Notes: generated by a model not told the origin, from the sequence alone. 64,000 nucleotides of DNA from Rhizobium sp. L51/94 (GCF_019355555.1 NZ_CP072141.1:287501-351500), one strand, 5' to 3'; shown: positions 9,349-19,983, numbered from the stretch's first letter. Program-made: numbers and translations.

Positions 9349-9717
9349 TCACTGTGGAAAGCGGCTGAGGTGCTCGTGGACGATCTTCCATTGCGCGTAG
9401 TCTTTTCTCAAGATGGTAGTGCCGCGTCCGTCGCCTTCATATATTTTCCCATCAATCTCGGCCCTCCAACGGAAGCGGTATATGCAGCTCGCAGCGTTAT
9501 CGGTGACCGCAATCCAGTCGACGTCCTCAAGCCAGTATGTCTCGTTTTGAAGCTTGCGCCACGTTTCTTCGAACGCAGCCCTTATTGCGTCAATTCCGCA
9601 GTGGATACCGTCGGTAAACCAGAAGACCGCGTCCGCCGATATGAGCGGGGCGACTTCATCGAAGCGCCGCAGGTTAACTTTCGTTTCATAGAGTTTCATG
9701 AGTTCCTGAGGCTGCAT
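9349..9717 (-). CDS. nuclear transport factor 2 (SnoaL-like) family protein
   Basis: 122-residue cone-shaped alpha+beta barrel protein of the NTF2/SnoaL group. The pattern MKLYETKVNLRRFDEVAPLISADAVFW near the N-terminus, then the strand RFRWRAEIDGKIYEGDGRG, is typical. Start Met at 9717 (MQPQELM) is favoured over 9780 because SnoaL-like proteins begin at this helix. Members range from enzymes to ligand-binding proteins, so no reaction can be named. It stands alone, converging with the small membrane gene and upstream of the clpB terminator. Confidence 0.7.
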   Translation of the reverse strand: MQPQELMKLYETKVNLRRFDEVAPLISADAVFWFTDGIHCGIDAIRAAFEETWRKLQNETYWLEDVDWIAVTDNAASCIYRFRWRAEIDGKIYEGDGRGTTILRKDYAQWKIVHEHLSRFPQ

Positions 9718-9936
9718 TCGACGCTCTTTTCGTATCGGCTGGCATTCCGAAGTTTGTGGCCGCATGGGGTATTTTGCCATGGCACATTCATCCGGAACAA
9801 GCCGGTCGGAAATTTTGCATCTGCCCGAAAAGGATGGACTTCAGCCACCGGATTTCTTCGCGTGGAAGCAAGGGGAACGGGCCGATCCTTTGAAGCTTTA
9901 GCTGAACGGCTATCTGAACAGGGCGCCTATCCACCT

Positions 9937-9966
9937 CAAAATAAGGGCCGGCGTTGCCGCCAGCCC
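9937..9966 (-). terminator. intrinsic terminator of clpB
   Basis: On the minus strand a 9-bp stem (9958-9966 with 9945-9953, one G-U pair) closed by a GCAA loop is followed by TTATTTTG. It lies 25 bp past the clpB stop codon. Confidence 0.75.
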
Positions 9967-9990
9967 CATCTCCTTTTGCACCGCAAACCC

Positions 9991-12591
9991 TTACGCCGCC
10001 TGTGGCACGGTCTCGCGTGGGCGGAACAGGAGGCGGTCGCTTCCGCTGGTGACCTTGACCAGCGAGTTGTCCGGCACCTGCCCCGACAGGATCTGCTCGG
10101 CAAGCGGATCCTGGACGTATTTCTGAATCGCCCGTTTCAGCGGCCGCGCCCCGTAAACCGGATCGTAGCCCTTGTCGGCCAGCCAGCTGCGTGCATCGTC
10201 GTCGAGTTCCAGCGTGATCTTGCGCTCGGAAAGCAGCGTGATCAGCCGCTTCAGCTGGATGTCGACGATTGCTCCCATCTCACTCCGCTTCAGGCGGTGG
10301 AACAGGATGATCTCGTCGATCCGGTTGAGGAATTCCGGCCGGAAATGGCTGCGGACCTCGCCCATGACCGGTTCGCGCACCGCCTCGCTGTCATCGTTCT
10401 CGCCCAGCTTGGTCAAATAGTCGGAGCCAAGGTTCGACGTCATGATGATCATCGTGTTGCGGAAATCGACCGTCCGGCCCTGCCCGTCCGTCAGGCGTCC
10501 GTCGTCCAGCACCTGCAGCAGCACGTTGAAGACGTCGGGATGGGCCTTCTCGATCTCGTCGAACAGCACGACCTGATAAGGACGGCGACGGACGGCTTCG
10601 GTCAGCGACCCGCCTTCATCGTAGCCGACATAGCCGGGAGGGGCACCGATCAGCCGGGATACGGAGTGTTTCTCCATATATTCCGACATATCCATGCGCA
10701 CCATGGCGCTGTCGTCGTCGAACAGGAAGCGGGCCAGTGCCTTTGTCAGCTCCGTCTTGCCGACGCCGGTCGGCCCGAGGAAGATGAACGAGCCAAGCGG
10801 CCGGTTCGGATCCTGCAGACCGGCGCGGGCGCGGCGCACGGCACGCGAAACGGCTTGCACTGCATCGCCCTGCCCGACCACCGATTTCGCCAGCTCGTCT
10901 TCCATGCGGAGCAGCTTGTCCTTGTCACCTTCGAGCATCTTTTCGGTCGGGATGCCGGTCCAGCGCGAGACGATATGGGCGATGTTGTCGGCGGTCACCA
11001 CCTCCTGAACCATCGCATTCTGCGTGTGATCCTGGGCTTCGGCCTCCGTCAGGTCCTTTTCAAGACCGGGGATGACGCCATAGGCAAGCTCGCCGGCGCG
11101 CTGGAATTCACCTTTGCGCTGGGCAATCGCCAGTTCGTTGCGGGCTTCATCGAGCTGCTTCTTGAGGTCCGCGGCAAGGCCGAGCTTGGACTTTTCCGCC
11201 TGCCAGCGAGCCGTCAGCGCATCGGCCTGCTCCTCGAGGTTGGTGAGCTCCGTTTCGAGCCGCACCAGCCGGTCGGCCGAGGCCACGTCGGTTTCCTTTT
11301 TCAGCGCCTCGCGCTCGATCTTCAGCTGGATGACGCGACGATCGAGTTCGTCCAGTTCCTCCGGCTTGGAATCCACCTGCATGCGCAGCCGCGCTGCCGC
11401 CTCGTCCATCAGATCGATGGCCTTGTCGGGCAGGAAGCGGTCCGTGATGTAGCGGTTCGACAGGGTCGCTGCCGCCACCAGAGCGGCGTCGGCTATGCGC
11501 ACCTTGTGATGCTGCTCGTATTTCTCCTTGAGCCCGCGCAGGATCGAGATGGTGTCCTCGACCGTAGGCTCGCTGACCATGACCGGCTGGAAACGACGGG
11601 CCAGCGCCGGGTCCTTCTCGACATGCTTGCGATATTCGTCGAGCGTCGTAGCACCGACGCAATGCAGCTCGCCGCGTGCCAGCGCCGGCTTCAGGAGGTT
11701 GGAAGCGTCCATGGCCCCATCGCCCTTGCCGGCACCGACCAGCGTGTGCATCTCGTCGATGAACAGGATGATCTCGCCGTTTTCCGACTGCACCTCGTTG
11801 AGCACAGCCTTCAGCCGCTCCTCGAATTCACCTCGGAATTTCGCACCGGCAATCAGCGCGCCCATGTCGAGCGCCATCAGCTTCTTTTCCTTCAGCGATT
11901 CCGGCACGTCGCCGTTGACGATGCGTAGCGCAAGGCCTTCGACGATCGCCGTCTTGCCGACGCCGGGCTCGCCGATCAGCACCGGATTGTTCTTGGTGCG
12001 ACGCGACAGCACCTGGATCGTGCGACGGATTTCGTCGTCACGGCCGATGACAGGATCGAGACGGCCTTCGCGCGCCTCGGCAGTCAGATCGCGCGCATAT
12101 TTCTTCAGCGCCTCGTAGCCGTTCTCGGCATTCGAAGAATCAGCGGTACGGCCCTTGCGGATCTCGTCGATAGCCTTGTTGAGACCGATAGGCGTCACAC
12201 CGGCATTCTTCAGCGTCGTCGATGTCGAGGCGCTCGATTCCATCGCCAGCGCCTGCAGCAGACGCTCGACGGTGACGAAACTGTCGCCTGCCTTCTTGGC
12301 AAGATCCTCGGCAGTCGTGAACACCTTGGCCAGCGGCTGCGCCAGGTAGACCTGGCCATTGCCACCCGAAACCTTCGGAATTTTCGCCAGGGCCGCATCG
12401 TTGGCAAGCTTGGCCGCCTTGGGATCGCCGCCCGCACGCTGGATCAGCGAGGCAGCCATGCCCTGGTCGTCGTCGAGAAGAACCTTGAGCACATGCTCGG
12501 CGGTGAACTGCTGGTGATCCTGACCGAGTGCGTTGGTCTGGGCAGACTGCAGAAAGCCGCGCAGCCGTTCAGAGTATTTTTCGATATCCAT
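9991..12591 (-). CDS. clpB: ATP-dependent disaggregase ClpB
   Basis: 866-residue Hsp100 chaperone that extracts polypeptides from aggregates together with DnaK. The order is standard: an N-domain (residues 1-150), AAA1 with GEPGVGKTA near 205 and [12 protein letters not shown], the long coiled-coil M-domain (residues about 410-530, rich in Leu/Glu/Arg), then AAA2 with [14 protein letters not shown] near 605 and [15 protein letters not shown] 12591 ([10 protein letters not shown]) follows GGAGG with good spacing and gives the family length; the longer frame to 12714 is rejected. A heat-shock-type promoter lies upstream and a terminator follows. Confidence 0.97.
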   Translation of the reverse strand: MDIEKYSERLRGFLQSAQTNALGQDHQQFTAEHVLKVLLDDDQGMAASLIQRAGGDPKAAKLANDAALAKIPKVSGGNGQVYLAQPLAKVFTTAEDLAKKAGDSFVTVERLLQALAMESSASTSTTLKNAGVTPIGLNKAIDEIRKGRTADSSNAENGYEALKKYARDLTAEAREGRLDPVIGRDDEIRRTIQVLSRRTKNNPVLIGEPGVGKTAIVEGLALRIVNGDVPESLKEKKLMALDMGALIAGAKFRGEFEERLKAVLNEVQSENGEIILFIDEMHTLVGAGKGDGAMDASNLLKPALARGELHCVGATTLDEYRKHVEKDPALARRFQPVMVSEPTVEDTISILRGLKEKYEQHHKVRIADAALVAAATLSNRYITDRFLPDKAIDLMDEAAARLRMQVDSKPEELDELDRRVIQLKIEREALKKETDVASADRLVRLETELTNLEEQADALTARWQAEKSKLGLAADLKKQLDEARNELAIAQRKGEFQRAGELAYGVIPGLEKDLTEAEAQDHTQNAMVQEVVTADNIAHIVSRWTGIPTEKMLEGDKDKLLRMEDELAKSVVGQGDAVQAVSRAVRRARAGLQDPNRPLGSFIFLGPTGVGKTELTKALARFLFDDDSAMVRMDMSEYMEKHSVSRLIGAPPGYVGYDEGGSLTEAVRRRPYQVVLFDEIEKAHPDVFNVLLQVLDDGRLTDGQGRTVDFRNTMIIMTSNLGSDYLTKLGENDDSEAVREPVMGEVRSHFRPEFLNRIDEIILFHRLKRSEMGAIVDIQLKRLITLLSERKITLELDDDARSWLADKGYDPVYGARPLKRAIQKYVQDPLAEQILSGQVPDNSLVKVTSGSDRLLFRPRETVPQAA

Positions 12592-12711
12592 CTTAGAACC
12601 TCCATGGATCGCCCTGCCCGCTTTTCGGCACAGAACGAGAGTGAGAGAAGACCCCCTGAAAAGGCAGATCCCGGTGCCGCATCCGTCAGGGACAGTGCCG
12701 CAGCCGAAGAA

Positions 12712-12743
12712 CATATGGGTGGGAAATTACGCTGTTTAAAGGG
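12712..12743 (-). promoter_or_regulatory. candidate RpoH (sigma32) promoter of clpB
   Basis: Read on the minus strand: CCCTTTAAA (12743-12735) resembles the -35 CNCTTGAAA, and CCCATAT (12719-12713) resembles the -10 CCCCATNTA. The gap between the CTTTAAA core and CCCATAT is 15 bp. Start would be near 12705, about 110 nt before the clpB ATG. Confidence 0.45.
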
Positions 12744-12748
12744 TGCTG

Positions 12749-12780
12749 AAAACGAAAATACCCCGGATGAACCGGGGTAT
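12749..12780 (-). terminator. intrinsic terminator of the DUF4167 gene
   Basis: A perfect 9-bp stem (12772-12780 with 12758-12766) with loop TTCAT on the minus strand is followed by TTTTCGTTTTC. It sits 41 bp past the DUF4167 stop and separates that gene from clpB. Confidence 0.8.
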
Positions 12781-12821
12781 CTTGATGTGTATCAATTCAA
12801 TGTGCGAAGTGGCGAAAATGC

Positions 12822-13694
12822 CTATTCGGAGCCGACATCCGCAAGGTTCGGGGCGTCGTTGCCACCTTCGCCGGGAGCATCGCTATCGGTGAGGCGCGGG
12901 CGGCGCGGACGGCCAGCAGCGCGACGACGCGGCTGGCGCGGCTCCTCGGTGCCCTGGGCTTCCTCGATGGCAACTTCCGCTGGCGTGCCGACGATTTCGG
13001 GCTGAGGGCCGGTACCGTCGTTGACGGGAGCGGGAGCTGCGGCCGGCGTACGTGGCGTGTAGACGCGCGGTGTGCGTGGCTGGCGCGGCGCCCGCTGGGC
13101 TTCGGCCTGCGGCTGGGGCTGATCGCCCTCGCCAGGCGTTGCATCCTGCTGGACCGGAGCCGGCTGCGGCGCCGGGCTCGGCTGCTGGCTGGCGACGGGA
13201 CCGTGGGCCGGTTGCTGCGGCATCGACTGCTGCGGCGCATTGCGGCTCTGCATCGAAGGCGCGATCATTGGCTGATCGTCCATCTCGTTGCCGTCCATGT
13301 CGTCCATGTCGCGCTCGTTGCCGTCGCGATCATTGAAATCCTGCCTATCTTCGCGCTGGAAGCGTTCCTGCATCTGCGCCTGTGCGGCTGCGATGATGCG
13401 GTAATAGTGCTCAGCGTGCTGAAGATAGTTTTCCGCCATGACGCGGTCGCCGGAAGAGTGGGAATCGCGAGCCAGTGTCGAGTATTTCTCAGCGATGTGC
13501 TGGGCGGTACCGCGGATCTTCACATCGGGACCAGAACTATCGTAAGTCCGGGTCAGGGGGTTCGATCCCTTCCGATTGAAGTTGTTGTTCTGGCTGTTAT
13601 TGCTGCTGCTGCCGCTGCTGGGGTTTCCGCCGCCGCTGCCGCCGCCGTTGTTGCCACGCCCTCGACCGCGCTTGTTCTGCTGTCCTGGCCTCAT
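12822..13694 (-). CDS. DUF4167 domain-containing protein
   Basis: 290-residue low-complexity protein. The N-terminus is an RG/GN-rich tract (MRPGQQNKRGRGRGNNGGG) that looks RNA-binding. The conserved DUF4167 core follows at residues 45-110 (SNPLTRTYDSSGPDVKIRGTA is the start of it, with AENYLQHAEHYYRII near its end). The rest is a Pro/Gln/Ala-rich disordered region with a basic RQPRRRAAGRPRRPR patch near the end. ATG 13694 follows GAAGGA. In alphaproteobacteria this gene is a regular neighbour of prmC-prfA. The function is not established; a ribosome- or RNA-associated role is inference. Confidence 0.85.
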   Translation of the reverse strand: MRPGQQNKRGRGRGNNGGGSGGGNPSSGSSSNNSQNNNFNRKGSNPLTRTYDSSGPDVKIRGTAQHIAEKYSTLARDSHSSGDRVMAENYLQHAEHYYRIIAAAQAQMQERFQREDRQDFNDRDGNERDMDDMDGNEMDDQPMIAPSMQSRNAPQQSMPQQPAHGPVASQQPSPAPQPAPVQQDATPGEGDQPQPQAEAQRAPRQPRTPRVYTPRTPAAAPAPVNDGTGPQPEIVGTPAEVAIEEAQGTEEPRQPRRRAAGRPRRPRLTDSDAPGEGGNDAPNLADVGSE

Positions 13695-14035
13695 AGATCC
13701 TTCACCTGAATTCTCTTGTTGTGATAATTGCGCGCGGCACCCTGCCGCCATGGCCGGACAAACCGAGCCAGGGCCTGCGTGCCGCAAGCAGATCGGGTCT
13801 AACCCCCGTCTGCCGCTCGACTACGTCAGATTAACTGAATCACGCATCGGGTACGTTCAACCTTCAACACTCTTTCAAGAGAGCGGACCCCTGAGGCTGA
13901 CCGGAACCCGAACGAATCTCCCATTCGTTTCCGGCTGCCCAACGCGTGAGCGCAACCTATATTGCTTCCCGGCTAAATCCAAGTCCTTTTCTTTAACAGC
14001 ATAATAAAGTAGGAAAGACTTGTATTTTCAGCGCG
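13695..14035 (-). other. leader region of the DUF4167 gene with a strong hairpin
   Basis: 341 bp between prmC and DUF4167, both on the minus strand. A long imperfect stem spans 13901-13934: AACGAAT (13911-13917) pairs with ATTCGTT (13923-13929), extended by CCGGAA against TTCCGG. It has no T tract, so it may be a structured 5' leader rather than a terminator. The part next to prmC (13975-14035) is A/T-rich and could contain a promoter. Confidence 0.45.
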
Positions 14036-14908
14036 TTATATACCTTTTGCGAAGATCAGGGCACGGTCGTTGTGACCATAATCGCGCGCTGCCTCTATCA
14101 ATCTGAACCCCGAGCCCTCGAACAAGGCGGTGACTGTCGGGCGCTGGTCATAACCGATTTCGAGACCGAGCACGCCGTCGTCGTGAAGAAATTGCGCAGC
14201 GTCCGCAGCGATTGCCCGGTAGGCATCAAGACCGTCCCGGCCGCCATCGAGCGCCGCCGTCGGATCGAAATCCCTGACCTCCGGAGCCAGTGTCGGCATA
14301 ACGTCCGATACGATATAAGGGGGATTTGAGACGATTGCGTGAAACCGTCCCGAAATCGGCGTGAACCAGCTGCCCTCTGCGGTGCGGAACCGGTCGGCAA
14401 GGCCATTGCGTTCGGCATTTCCCCTGGCCGTCGCCAGCGCGTCGGCGGAGATGTCGCTGCCCAAACCCGCTGCCTCGCGACATTCATGCAGCAGAGCGAG
14501 GCAGATGGCGCCGGTGCCGGTGCCCATGTCGAGAATATCGATGCTCCCGTGCAAGCCGACCAGCCTGCGCAGATGCGGCAGGACGCTGTCCACCAGGATC
14601 TCGGTGTCCGCCCGGGGCTCCAGCGTCGCCGGCGACAGGCGCAGCGGCAGGCCGTAGAATTCCCGCTCGCCAAGAATGCGATGCACCGGCTCATGGCGCA
14701 AACGACGCGCGATGGCGTCCTCCAGACGCACGACCCCTTCGGCATCCACCGTTTGGTCGGAGCGGGTGACGATCTCGGTGAACGTCAGCCCGAACAGCCC
14801 GGATACCAGCACCTTGGCGTCGGCGGCAGGATCGTCGAGGCCCGCCTCCGCAAACCGGCTCCGCGCCGATGCCTGCAATGCGCCGATCGTCGGGCCGGTG
14901 TCGCTCAC
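14036..14908 (-). CDS. prmC: release factor glutamine N5-methyltransferase
   Basis: 290-residue SAM-dependent methyltransferase (HemK) that methylates the Gln of the GGQ motif in RF1/RF2. It has the SAM-binding strand [16 protein letters not shown] near residue 125 and the diagnostic SNPPYIVS near residue 190. The start is GTG at 14908, overlapping the prfA TGA in a GTGA junction, with GGGGAT upstream. The enzyme is thus translationally coupled to its own substrate gene, prfA. Confidence 0.95.
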   Translation of the reverse strand: MSDTGPTIGALQASARSRFAEAGLDDPAADAKVLVSGLFGLTFTEIVTRSDQTVDAEGVVRLEDAIARRLRHEPVHRILGEREFYGLPLRLSPATLEPRADTEILVDSVLPHLRRLVGLHGSIDILDMGTGTGAICLALLHECREAAGLGSDISADALATARGNAERNGLADRFRTAEGSWFTPISGRFHAIVSNPPYIVSDVMPTLAPEVRDFDPTAALDGGRDGLDAYRAIAADAAQFLHDDGVLGLEIGYDQRPTVTALFEGSGFRLIEAARDYGHNDRALIFAKGI

Positions 14909-15984
14909 ATGCGATCCCCGAGCTGGGCAAGCTGGCTTGCCTGGTGATCGGCACGCAGCGCATCGACGACATCGTCGATCTCGCCTTCCATCATCCGGTC
15001 CAGCTTGTAGAGCGTCAGGTTGATGCGGTGGTCGGTGATGCGCCCTTGCGGAAAATTATAGGTGCGGATGCGCTCCGAGCGGTCGCCGGAGCCGACCTGG
15101 CTCTTGCGGTCGGCCGAGCGCTCGTTGTCGACCCGCTGGCGCTCCATGTCGTAGAGCCTGGAGCGCAGCACCTGCATCGCCTTGGCGCGGTTCTGATGCT
15201 GCGATTTTTCTGAACTGGTGACGACGATGCCAGACGGCATATGGGTGATGCGAACAGCCGAGTCCGTCGTGTTGACGTGCTGGCCGCCGGCGCCCGACGA
15301 GCGCATCGTGTCGATGCGGATATCCTGCTCGCGCACTTCGATATCCACCTCTTCGGCCTCGGGCAGCACCGCCACCGTGGCCGCGGAAGTGTGGATGCGG
15401 CCGCCGGCCTCGGTGGCCGGTACGCGCTGCACCCGGTGCACCCCGGATTCGAACTTGAGCTTGGAGAAAACGCCCTTGCCGGTGATCGTCGCAATCACTT
15501 CCTTGTAGCCGCCCGCTTCGCCGTCGCTCGAGGAGAGAATTTCGACCTTCCAGCCGTTCACCGAGGCGAAACGCTCGTACATGCGGAAAAGGTCGCCGGC
15601 AAACAGCGCCGCTTCGGAACCACCGGTCCCGGCACGGATTTCGAGGATGGCGCTCTTCTCGTCGGCGGCATCCTTCGGCAGCAATAGGATCTGTATCTCG
15701 GTCTCCAGCGTCTCGATACGCTCGCGCACGCCGGGCAGCTCCATATCGGCCAGGTCGCGCATCTCGCGGTCGACCGTCTTGTCGCCCAGCATCGCTTCGA
15801 GATCGGCCCGCTCCGCCGTCGCTTTTTCGTAGTCGCGGATCTTCATGACGACGGGCTGCAGCTCGGAATACTCGGACGCCAGCTTGACGTAGACATCCGC
15901 CGCCGGGCCTTCGGACATGCGCGCCTCGATCTCGCCGAACCGGCGCTCCAGCTCACGCATTTTTTCAACAGGTAGTGTAGCCAC
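14905..15984 (-). CDS. prfA: peptide chain release factor 1
   Basis: 359-residue RF1, which reads UAG/UAA in the ribosomal A site. The catalytic GAGGQHVN motif is near residue 230, followed by [14 protein letters not shown], and the N-terminal coiled helices are typical. The PxT-type stop-codon reader lies in domain 2 ([16 protein letters not shown]), which supports RF1 over RF2. The start is GTG at 15984 ([12 protein letters not shown]); an ATG eight codons in is less likely because relatives begin at this position. It is cotranscribed with prmC. Confidence 0.96.
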   Translation of the reverse strand: MATLPVEKMRELERRFGEIEARMSEGPAADVYVKLASEYSELQPVVMKIRDYEKATAERADLEAMLGDKTVDREMRDLADMELPGVRERIETLETEIQILLLPKDAADEKSAILEIRAGTGGSEAALFAGDLFRMYERFASVNGWKVEILSSSDGEAGGYKEVIATITGKGVFSKLKFESGVHRVQRVPATEAGGRIHTSAATVAVLPEAEEVDIEVREQDIRIDTMRSSGAGGQHVNTTDSAVRITHMPSGIVVTSSEKSQHQNRAKAMQVLRSRLYDMERQRVDNERSADRKSQVGSGDRSERIRTYNFPQGRITDHRINLTLYKLDRMMEGEIDDVVDALRADHQASQLAQLGDRM

Positions 15985-16089
15985 AGTCGAACTCCGAATT
16001 TTTCCAAGGCGCCCTGATGTCAGGCGCCGTCATCCATGGCGATTATCTGGCGGCCAGCCGTTGAACTGCACGCCTCGCCCCCGATCCTT

Positions 16090-16224
16090 CCTCATTCCTG
16101 TGCTTGTCACAGGAATCCAGTGCGCCCAGTCCTAGGCGCGCAAGACCTCCCGATTGCCGAGACAAGTCTTTTCACGACGCAGACGCGCCGTGGCTGGATT
16201 CCTGTGACAAGCACAGGAATGAGG
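16090..16224. repeat. dispersed palindromic intergenic element, copy 1
   Basis: Two perfect 31-bp inverted arms (16090-16120 and 16194-16224) flank a 73-bp centre. The same arms recur at 24400, 25587 and 33848. It lies in the 390-bp gap between ptsP and prfA. The remainder of that gap has no gene; a small GGCGCC/GGCGCC hairpin sits near 16010-16030. Confidence 0.85.
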
Positions 16225-16374
16225 GGGAGAGCGTCGCGCCTTCCAGACCCGGGCGAGAGCCAGACCGCGGGAACCAGGTCCCTAGCTTCCCATGCCTGGC
16301 CCAGCCCTGAAAGGACGGGCAGAGCGCCTCTTACCTCTTTCCACCGCAGTCAGCAACAGACTGCGCAAGAGCAG

Positions 16375-18642
16375 CTACAGGGGAATATTATGGGTCAATG
16401 CGAACTGCGCAAGGATGTCCCGCACCGAGAGCGTCGGGTTGCGGTCGTCCAAAGCCTCTTCCATGACTGCCGCCAGCGCCCCGACATCGAGACCCAGCAG
16501 CATCGCCTTGACCGGCCCGATCGAGGCTGGCGACATCGACACCGAGCGGAAGCCGATGCCCATCAGCGCCATCGCCGAGATCGGCTTGCCGGCAAGCTCG
16601 CCACACAGCGTCACCGGTGTCTTGTTGCGCTCGCCGGCGCGCACGATATCCCGCAGGATGCGCAGGAAAGGCCGCCCGAGCGTGTCGAACCGGTCGGACA
16701 CGCGGGCATTGCCGCGATCGACCGCCATGGAAAACTGGAACAGGTCGTTGGAGCCGACCGAGACGAAATCGACGGCAGCCATGAGCTCGTCGAGCTGCCA
16801 GAGCAGCGCCGGGACTTCGAGCATGGCGCCGAACTGCAGCTTCCGCGGCAGCGCATGGCCGAAGCGCGACAGATGGTGCACTTCCTTCTGCAGCAGTTCG
16901 CGCACCGCCTTGATCTCGGAAACCTCCGTGACCATCGGCACCATCATCTTCAGTTCGCCGTCGGCGGCAGCCTTCAGCATGGCGCGCAGCTGCGTGCGCA
17001 GCAGGCCCGGCCTATCCAGCGAAAGCCGGATGGCGCGCCAGCCGAGTGCCGGATTTTCTTCCTGATGCGCCCGGAAATAGGGCACGACCTTGTCGCCGCC
17101 GATATCCAGCGTGCGGAAGGTGACGACGTGATCGCCCGCCTGCTTCAGGACATTGCGGTAGAACATTTCCTGCTCATCGGCCTTCGGCATCGTCGAGGCG
17201 ATCATGAACTGCAGCTCGGTGCGGAAAAGACCGATGCCTTCGGCGCCGGATTCGGCCAATTGCGGAAGATCGACCAGCAGTCCTGCATTCATCAGCAGCG
17301 AGATGCGCTGGCCGTCCCGCGTGACCGGCTCGACGGCACGCAGCGCCCGGAACTGCTCCTGGCGGCGGGCGCGGAACTTGACCTTCTCTTCATAGGACTT
17401 CAGGTGATCGGCCATGGGCCGCAGGTGCACGTGGCCCTCGTCGCCATCGATGATGACGGAATCGCCGTTTTCCGCCAGCGCCACGACGCCGGCCGCCTGT
17501 CCGACGACCGGAATGCCCATAGCGCGGGCGACGATGACGACATGGCTGGTGACGGCGCTGTCTTCCAGCACTAGGCCGCGAATGTTGTCGCGCGGATAAT
17601 CGAGCAGCTCGGCGGCTCCCATGGCGCGGGCGAAGATGACTGCGTCGTTGGGAAAACCGTCCGTCGTGTTGCGGCCGGTATGGCCGGTCAGCTGCCGCAG
17701 CAGCCGGTTGGCCAGGTCCTCGAAATCGTGCATGCGGTCGCGCAGGTACGGGTCGGTGAGCCGCATCATCCGAGCCTTCGTGTCGCTCTGCACTTTCTCG
17801 ACCGCAGCCTCGGCCGTCAGGCCGTTGCGGATCGCCTCCTCGAGCTTGCGAACCCAGCCCTGGTCGTGGGCGAACATACGGTAGGTTTCCAGCACCTCGC
17901 GGTGCTCTCCTTCCATCGACACGTCGCGACGCGACAGCATGTCGTCGATGGAAATGCGCAAGGAGCCGAGGGCATCGGCCATGCGCGAGATTTCGTGGTC
18001 GGTGTCTTCGTTGAGCAGGTTGGTGACGACGACGCGCGGCTCGTGCAGCACGACATAGCCAAGGCCGATGCCTTCATTGTAGCTGTCGCCGTCGATGGTG
18101 ACCGAGCGGGTCAGGTCGAGTTCGAGGCCGGGCTTCGAGATCTTCTTCAGATCGCCGGTGGCGATCATCTCGGCCAGCACCATGGCCGTCGTCTCGAGCG
18201 CTTCAAGCTCCTCGTCGCGGTAGGTGCGGCTGGCCTTGTTCTGCACGACGAGAACGCCGAGCGACCGGCCGGCGCGCAGGATCGGCACACCGAGGAAGGA
18301 ATGGTAGATCTCTTCTCCGGTTTCCGGCAGATACCGGAAGGCCGGGTGCGACTGGGCGTCGGAGAGATTGAGCGATTGCGCCGAGGCGGCGATGGTGCCG
18401 ACCAGGCCCTGGCCCATCTTCAACTGCGCCAGATGGACGGAATCCTTGTTGAGACCTTCGGTGGCATAGAGCTCGAGCACGCCGTCGGCGCGCAGCACGT
18501 AGACCGAGCACACCTCCGCCACCATGTTGCTGGCGATCTGACGAACGATCCGGTCAAGGCGATCCTGCGGTTCAAGCGGCTCCGCCATCAGCTCGCGCAG
18601 CCGCTTGAGCAGGACGCGCGGACCGCCGGAAAGGTCTCTCAT
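16375..18642 (-). CDS. ptsP: PTS-Ntr phosphoenolpyruvate-protein phosphotransferase
   Basis: 755-residue EI-Ntr, the first kinase of the nitrogen-related phosphotransfer chain (PtsP to NPr to EIIA-Ntr). An N-terminal GAF domain covers residues 20-160. The phosphohistidine loop appears as EDSAVTSHVVIVARAMGIP near residue 355. The PEP-binding barrel has EGIGLFRTELQFM near 470 and the C-terminal LCGELAGKP. ATG 18642 (MRDLSGGPRVLL) is the usual start. It follows lysC by 87 nt on the same strand, an arrangement common in Rhizobiales. Confidence 0.96.
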   Translation of the reverse strand: MRDLSGGPRVLLKRLRELMAEPLEPQDRLDRIVRQIASNMVAEVCSVYVLRADGVLELYATEGLNKDSVHLAQLKMGQGLVGTIAASAQSLNLSDAQSHPAFRYLPETGEEIYHSFLGVPILRAGRSLGVLVVQNKASRTYRDEELEALETTAMVLAEMIATGDLKKISKPGLELDLTRSVTIDGDSYNEGIGLGYVVLHEPRVVVTNLLNEDTDHEISRMADALGSLRISIDDMLSRRDVSMEGEHREVLETYRMFAHDQGWVRKLEEAIRNGLTAEAAVEKVQSDTKARMMRLTDPYLRDRMHDFEDLANRLLRQLTGHTGRNTTDGFPNDAVIFARAMGAAELLDYPRDNIRGLVLEDSAVTSHVVIVARAMGIPVVGQAAGVVALAENGDSVIIDGDEGHVHLRPMADHLKSYEEKVKFRARRQEQFRALRAVEPVTRDGQRISLLMNAGLLVDLPQLAESGAEGIGLFRTELQFMIASTMPKADEQEMFYRNVLKQAGDHVVTFRTLDIGGDKVVPYFRAHQEENPALGWRAIRLSLDRPGLLRTQLRAMLKAAADGELKMMVPMVTEVSEIKAVRELLQKEVHHLSRFGHALPRKLQFGAMLEVPALLWQLDELMAAVDFVSVGSNDLFQFSMAVDRGNARVSDRFDTLGRPFLRILRDIVRAGERNKTPVTLCGELAGKPISAMALMGIGFRSVSMSPASIGPVKAMLLGLDVGALAAVMEEALDDRNPTLSVRDILAQFALTHNIPL

Positions 18643-18729
18643 TGCGTCACGCTCCCGAAAATCATGTCCACGCTGCGAAGGGTGTCACGAAGCATTTCGC
18701 GCTTCGCCCTGCCCCTCTGCAGTTTCAAA

Positions 18730-19983
18730 TCAACTCTTATCCAGACCGTAGCAGGAATGCAAAGTCCTGACTGCAAGTTCTGCATAGGGGCCGTCGATCA
18801 GGATCGAAATCTTGATTTCCGAGGTGGTGATTGCCTTGATGTTGATGCCTTTTTCAGCAAGTGCCCGGAAAGCGCTCGCTGCAACGCCTGCGTGCGAACG
18901 CATGCCGATGCCAATCACCGAAACCTTGACCAGACCCGATTCGTTCTGGATGACATCGTAGCCGATCTGGCTCTTGTGTTCGCCGAGAACGGCGAGCGCC
19001 TTGTCGACGTCGCCGGACGGCACGGTGAAGGTCATATCCGTGGTCGAGCCGTCCTCGGAGATGTTCTGGACGATCATGTCGACATTGATATGGTTTTCAG
19101 CGAGCGGCCCGAAGATCGCAGCCGAGACGCCGGGGCGGTCGGAAAGCCGCCGGAGCGAAATCTGCGCTTCATCCTTGGCATAGGCGATGCCGGTTACGAC
19201 TTCCTGTTCCACGATCTCTTCCTCATCACAAATCAGCGTTCCGGGCGGGTTCAGAAGGTCGCCCATGCCCGGCGCATCGGGGTCTTCGAAAGACGAGCGC
19301 ACGAAGGTGCGGACCTTGAATACCATGGCAAGTTCGACCGAGCGCACCTGCAGCACCTTGGCGCCGAGCGACGCCATCTCGAGCATTTCCTCGAAGGCGA
19401 TCTTCTTTAGGCGGCGCGCCTTCGGCACGATGCGCGGGTCGGTCGTATAGACGCCGTCAACGTCTGTGTAGATGTCGCAGCGGTCGGCCTTGACGGCTGC
19501 AGCAATCGCCACCGCCGAGGTATCGGAGCCGCCGCGGCCGAGCGTCGAAATGCGATTGTCGGGACCGAGACCCTGGAAGCCGGCAACGACGGCCACCTGG
19601 CCCTCGCCCATGCGGCGGATGATCTCGTCACCGTTGATCTCGAGGATGCGGGCCGCGCCATGGGCGTTGTCGGTCTTGATCGGGATCTGCCAGCCCTGCC
19701 AGGAACGCGCATTGATGCCGAGGTGCTGAAGCGCGATTGCCACCAGCCCCGAGGTAACCTGCTCGCCCGAGGCGACAACAGCGTCATATTCTCGCGCATC
19801 GTGCATCGGCGAGGCATCGCGGGTCCATCCGACCAGCTCGTTGGTCTTGCCCGACATCGCCGAGACGACGACGGCGACTTCGTGGCCGGCATCGACCTCG
19901 CGTTTCACATGCCGGGCGACGACGCGAATACGATCCATGTCCGCGACGGAGGTCCCGCCGAATTTCATCACGATGCGTGCCAT
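18730..19983 (-). CDS. lysC: aspartate kinase
   Basis: 417-residue aspartokinase catalysing the first step of the lysine/threonine/methionine pathway. The kinase core begins MARIVMKFGGTSVAD, and TDVDGVYTTDPRIVPKA near residue 175 is the family signature. Two ACT domains (residues about 265-410, for example VSVIGIGMRSHAGVAA) provide allosteric feedback by lysine and/or threonine. ATG 19983 follows AGAGGC. lysA lies 43 kb away, so the pathway is not clustered. I see no lysine riboswitch in the leader. Confidence 0.96.
   Translation of the reverse strand: MARIVMKFGGTSVADMDRIRVVARHVKREVDAGHEVAVVVSAMSGKTNELVGWTRDASPMHDAREYDAVVASGEQVTSGLVAIALQHLGINARSWQGWQIPIKTDNAHGAARILEINGDEIIRRMGEGQVAVVAGFQGLGPDNRISTLGRGGSDTSAVAIAAAVKADRCDIYTDVDGVYTTDPRIVPKARRLKKIAFEEMLEMASLGAKVLQVRSVELAMVFKVRTFVRSSFEDPDAPGMGDLLNPPGTLICDEEEIVEQEVVTGIAYAKDEAQISLRRLSDRPGVSAAIFGPLAENHINVDMIVQNISEDGSTTDMTFTVPSGDVDKALAVLGEHKSQIGYDVIQNESGLVKVSVIGIGMRSHAGVAASAFRALAEKGINIKAITTSEIKISILIDGPYAELAVRTLHSCYGLDKS

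Noticed and set aside
9370..11928. 852-codon open frame antisense to clpB
   Set aside because: It mirrors the codon pattern of clpB, has no family motif or ribosome site, and clpB is unmistakable on the other strand.
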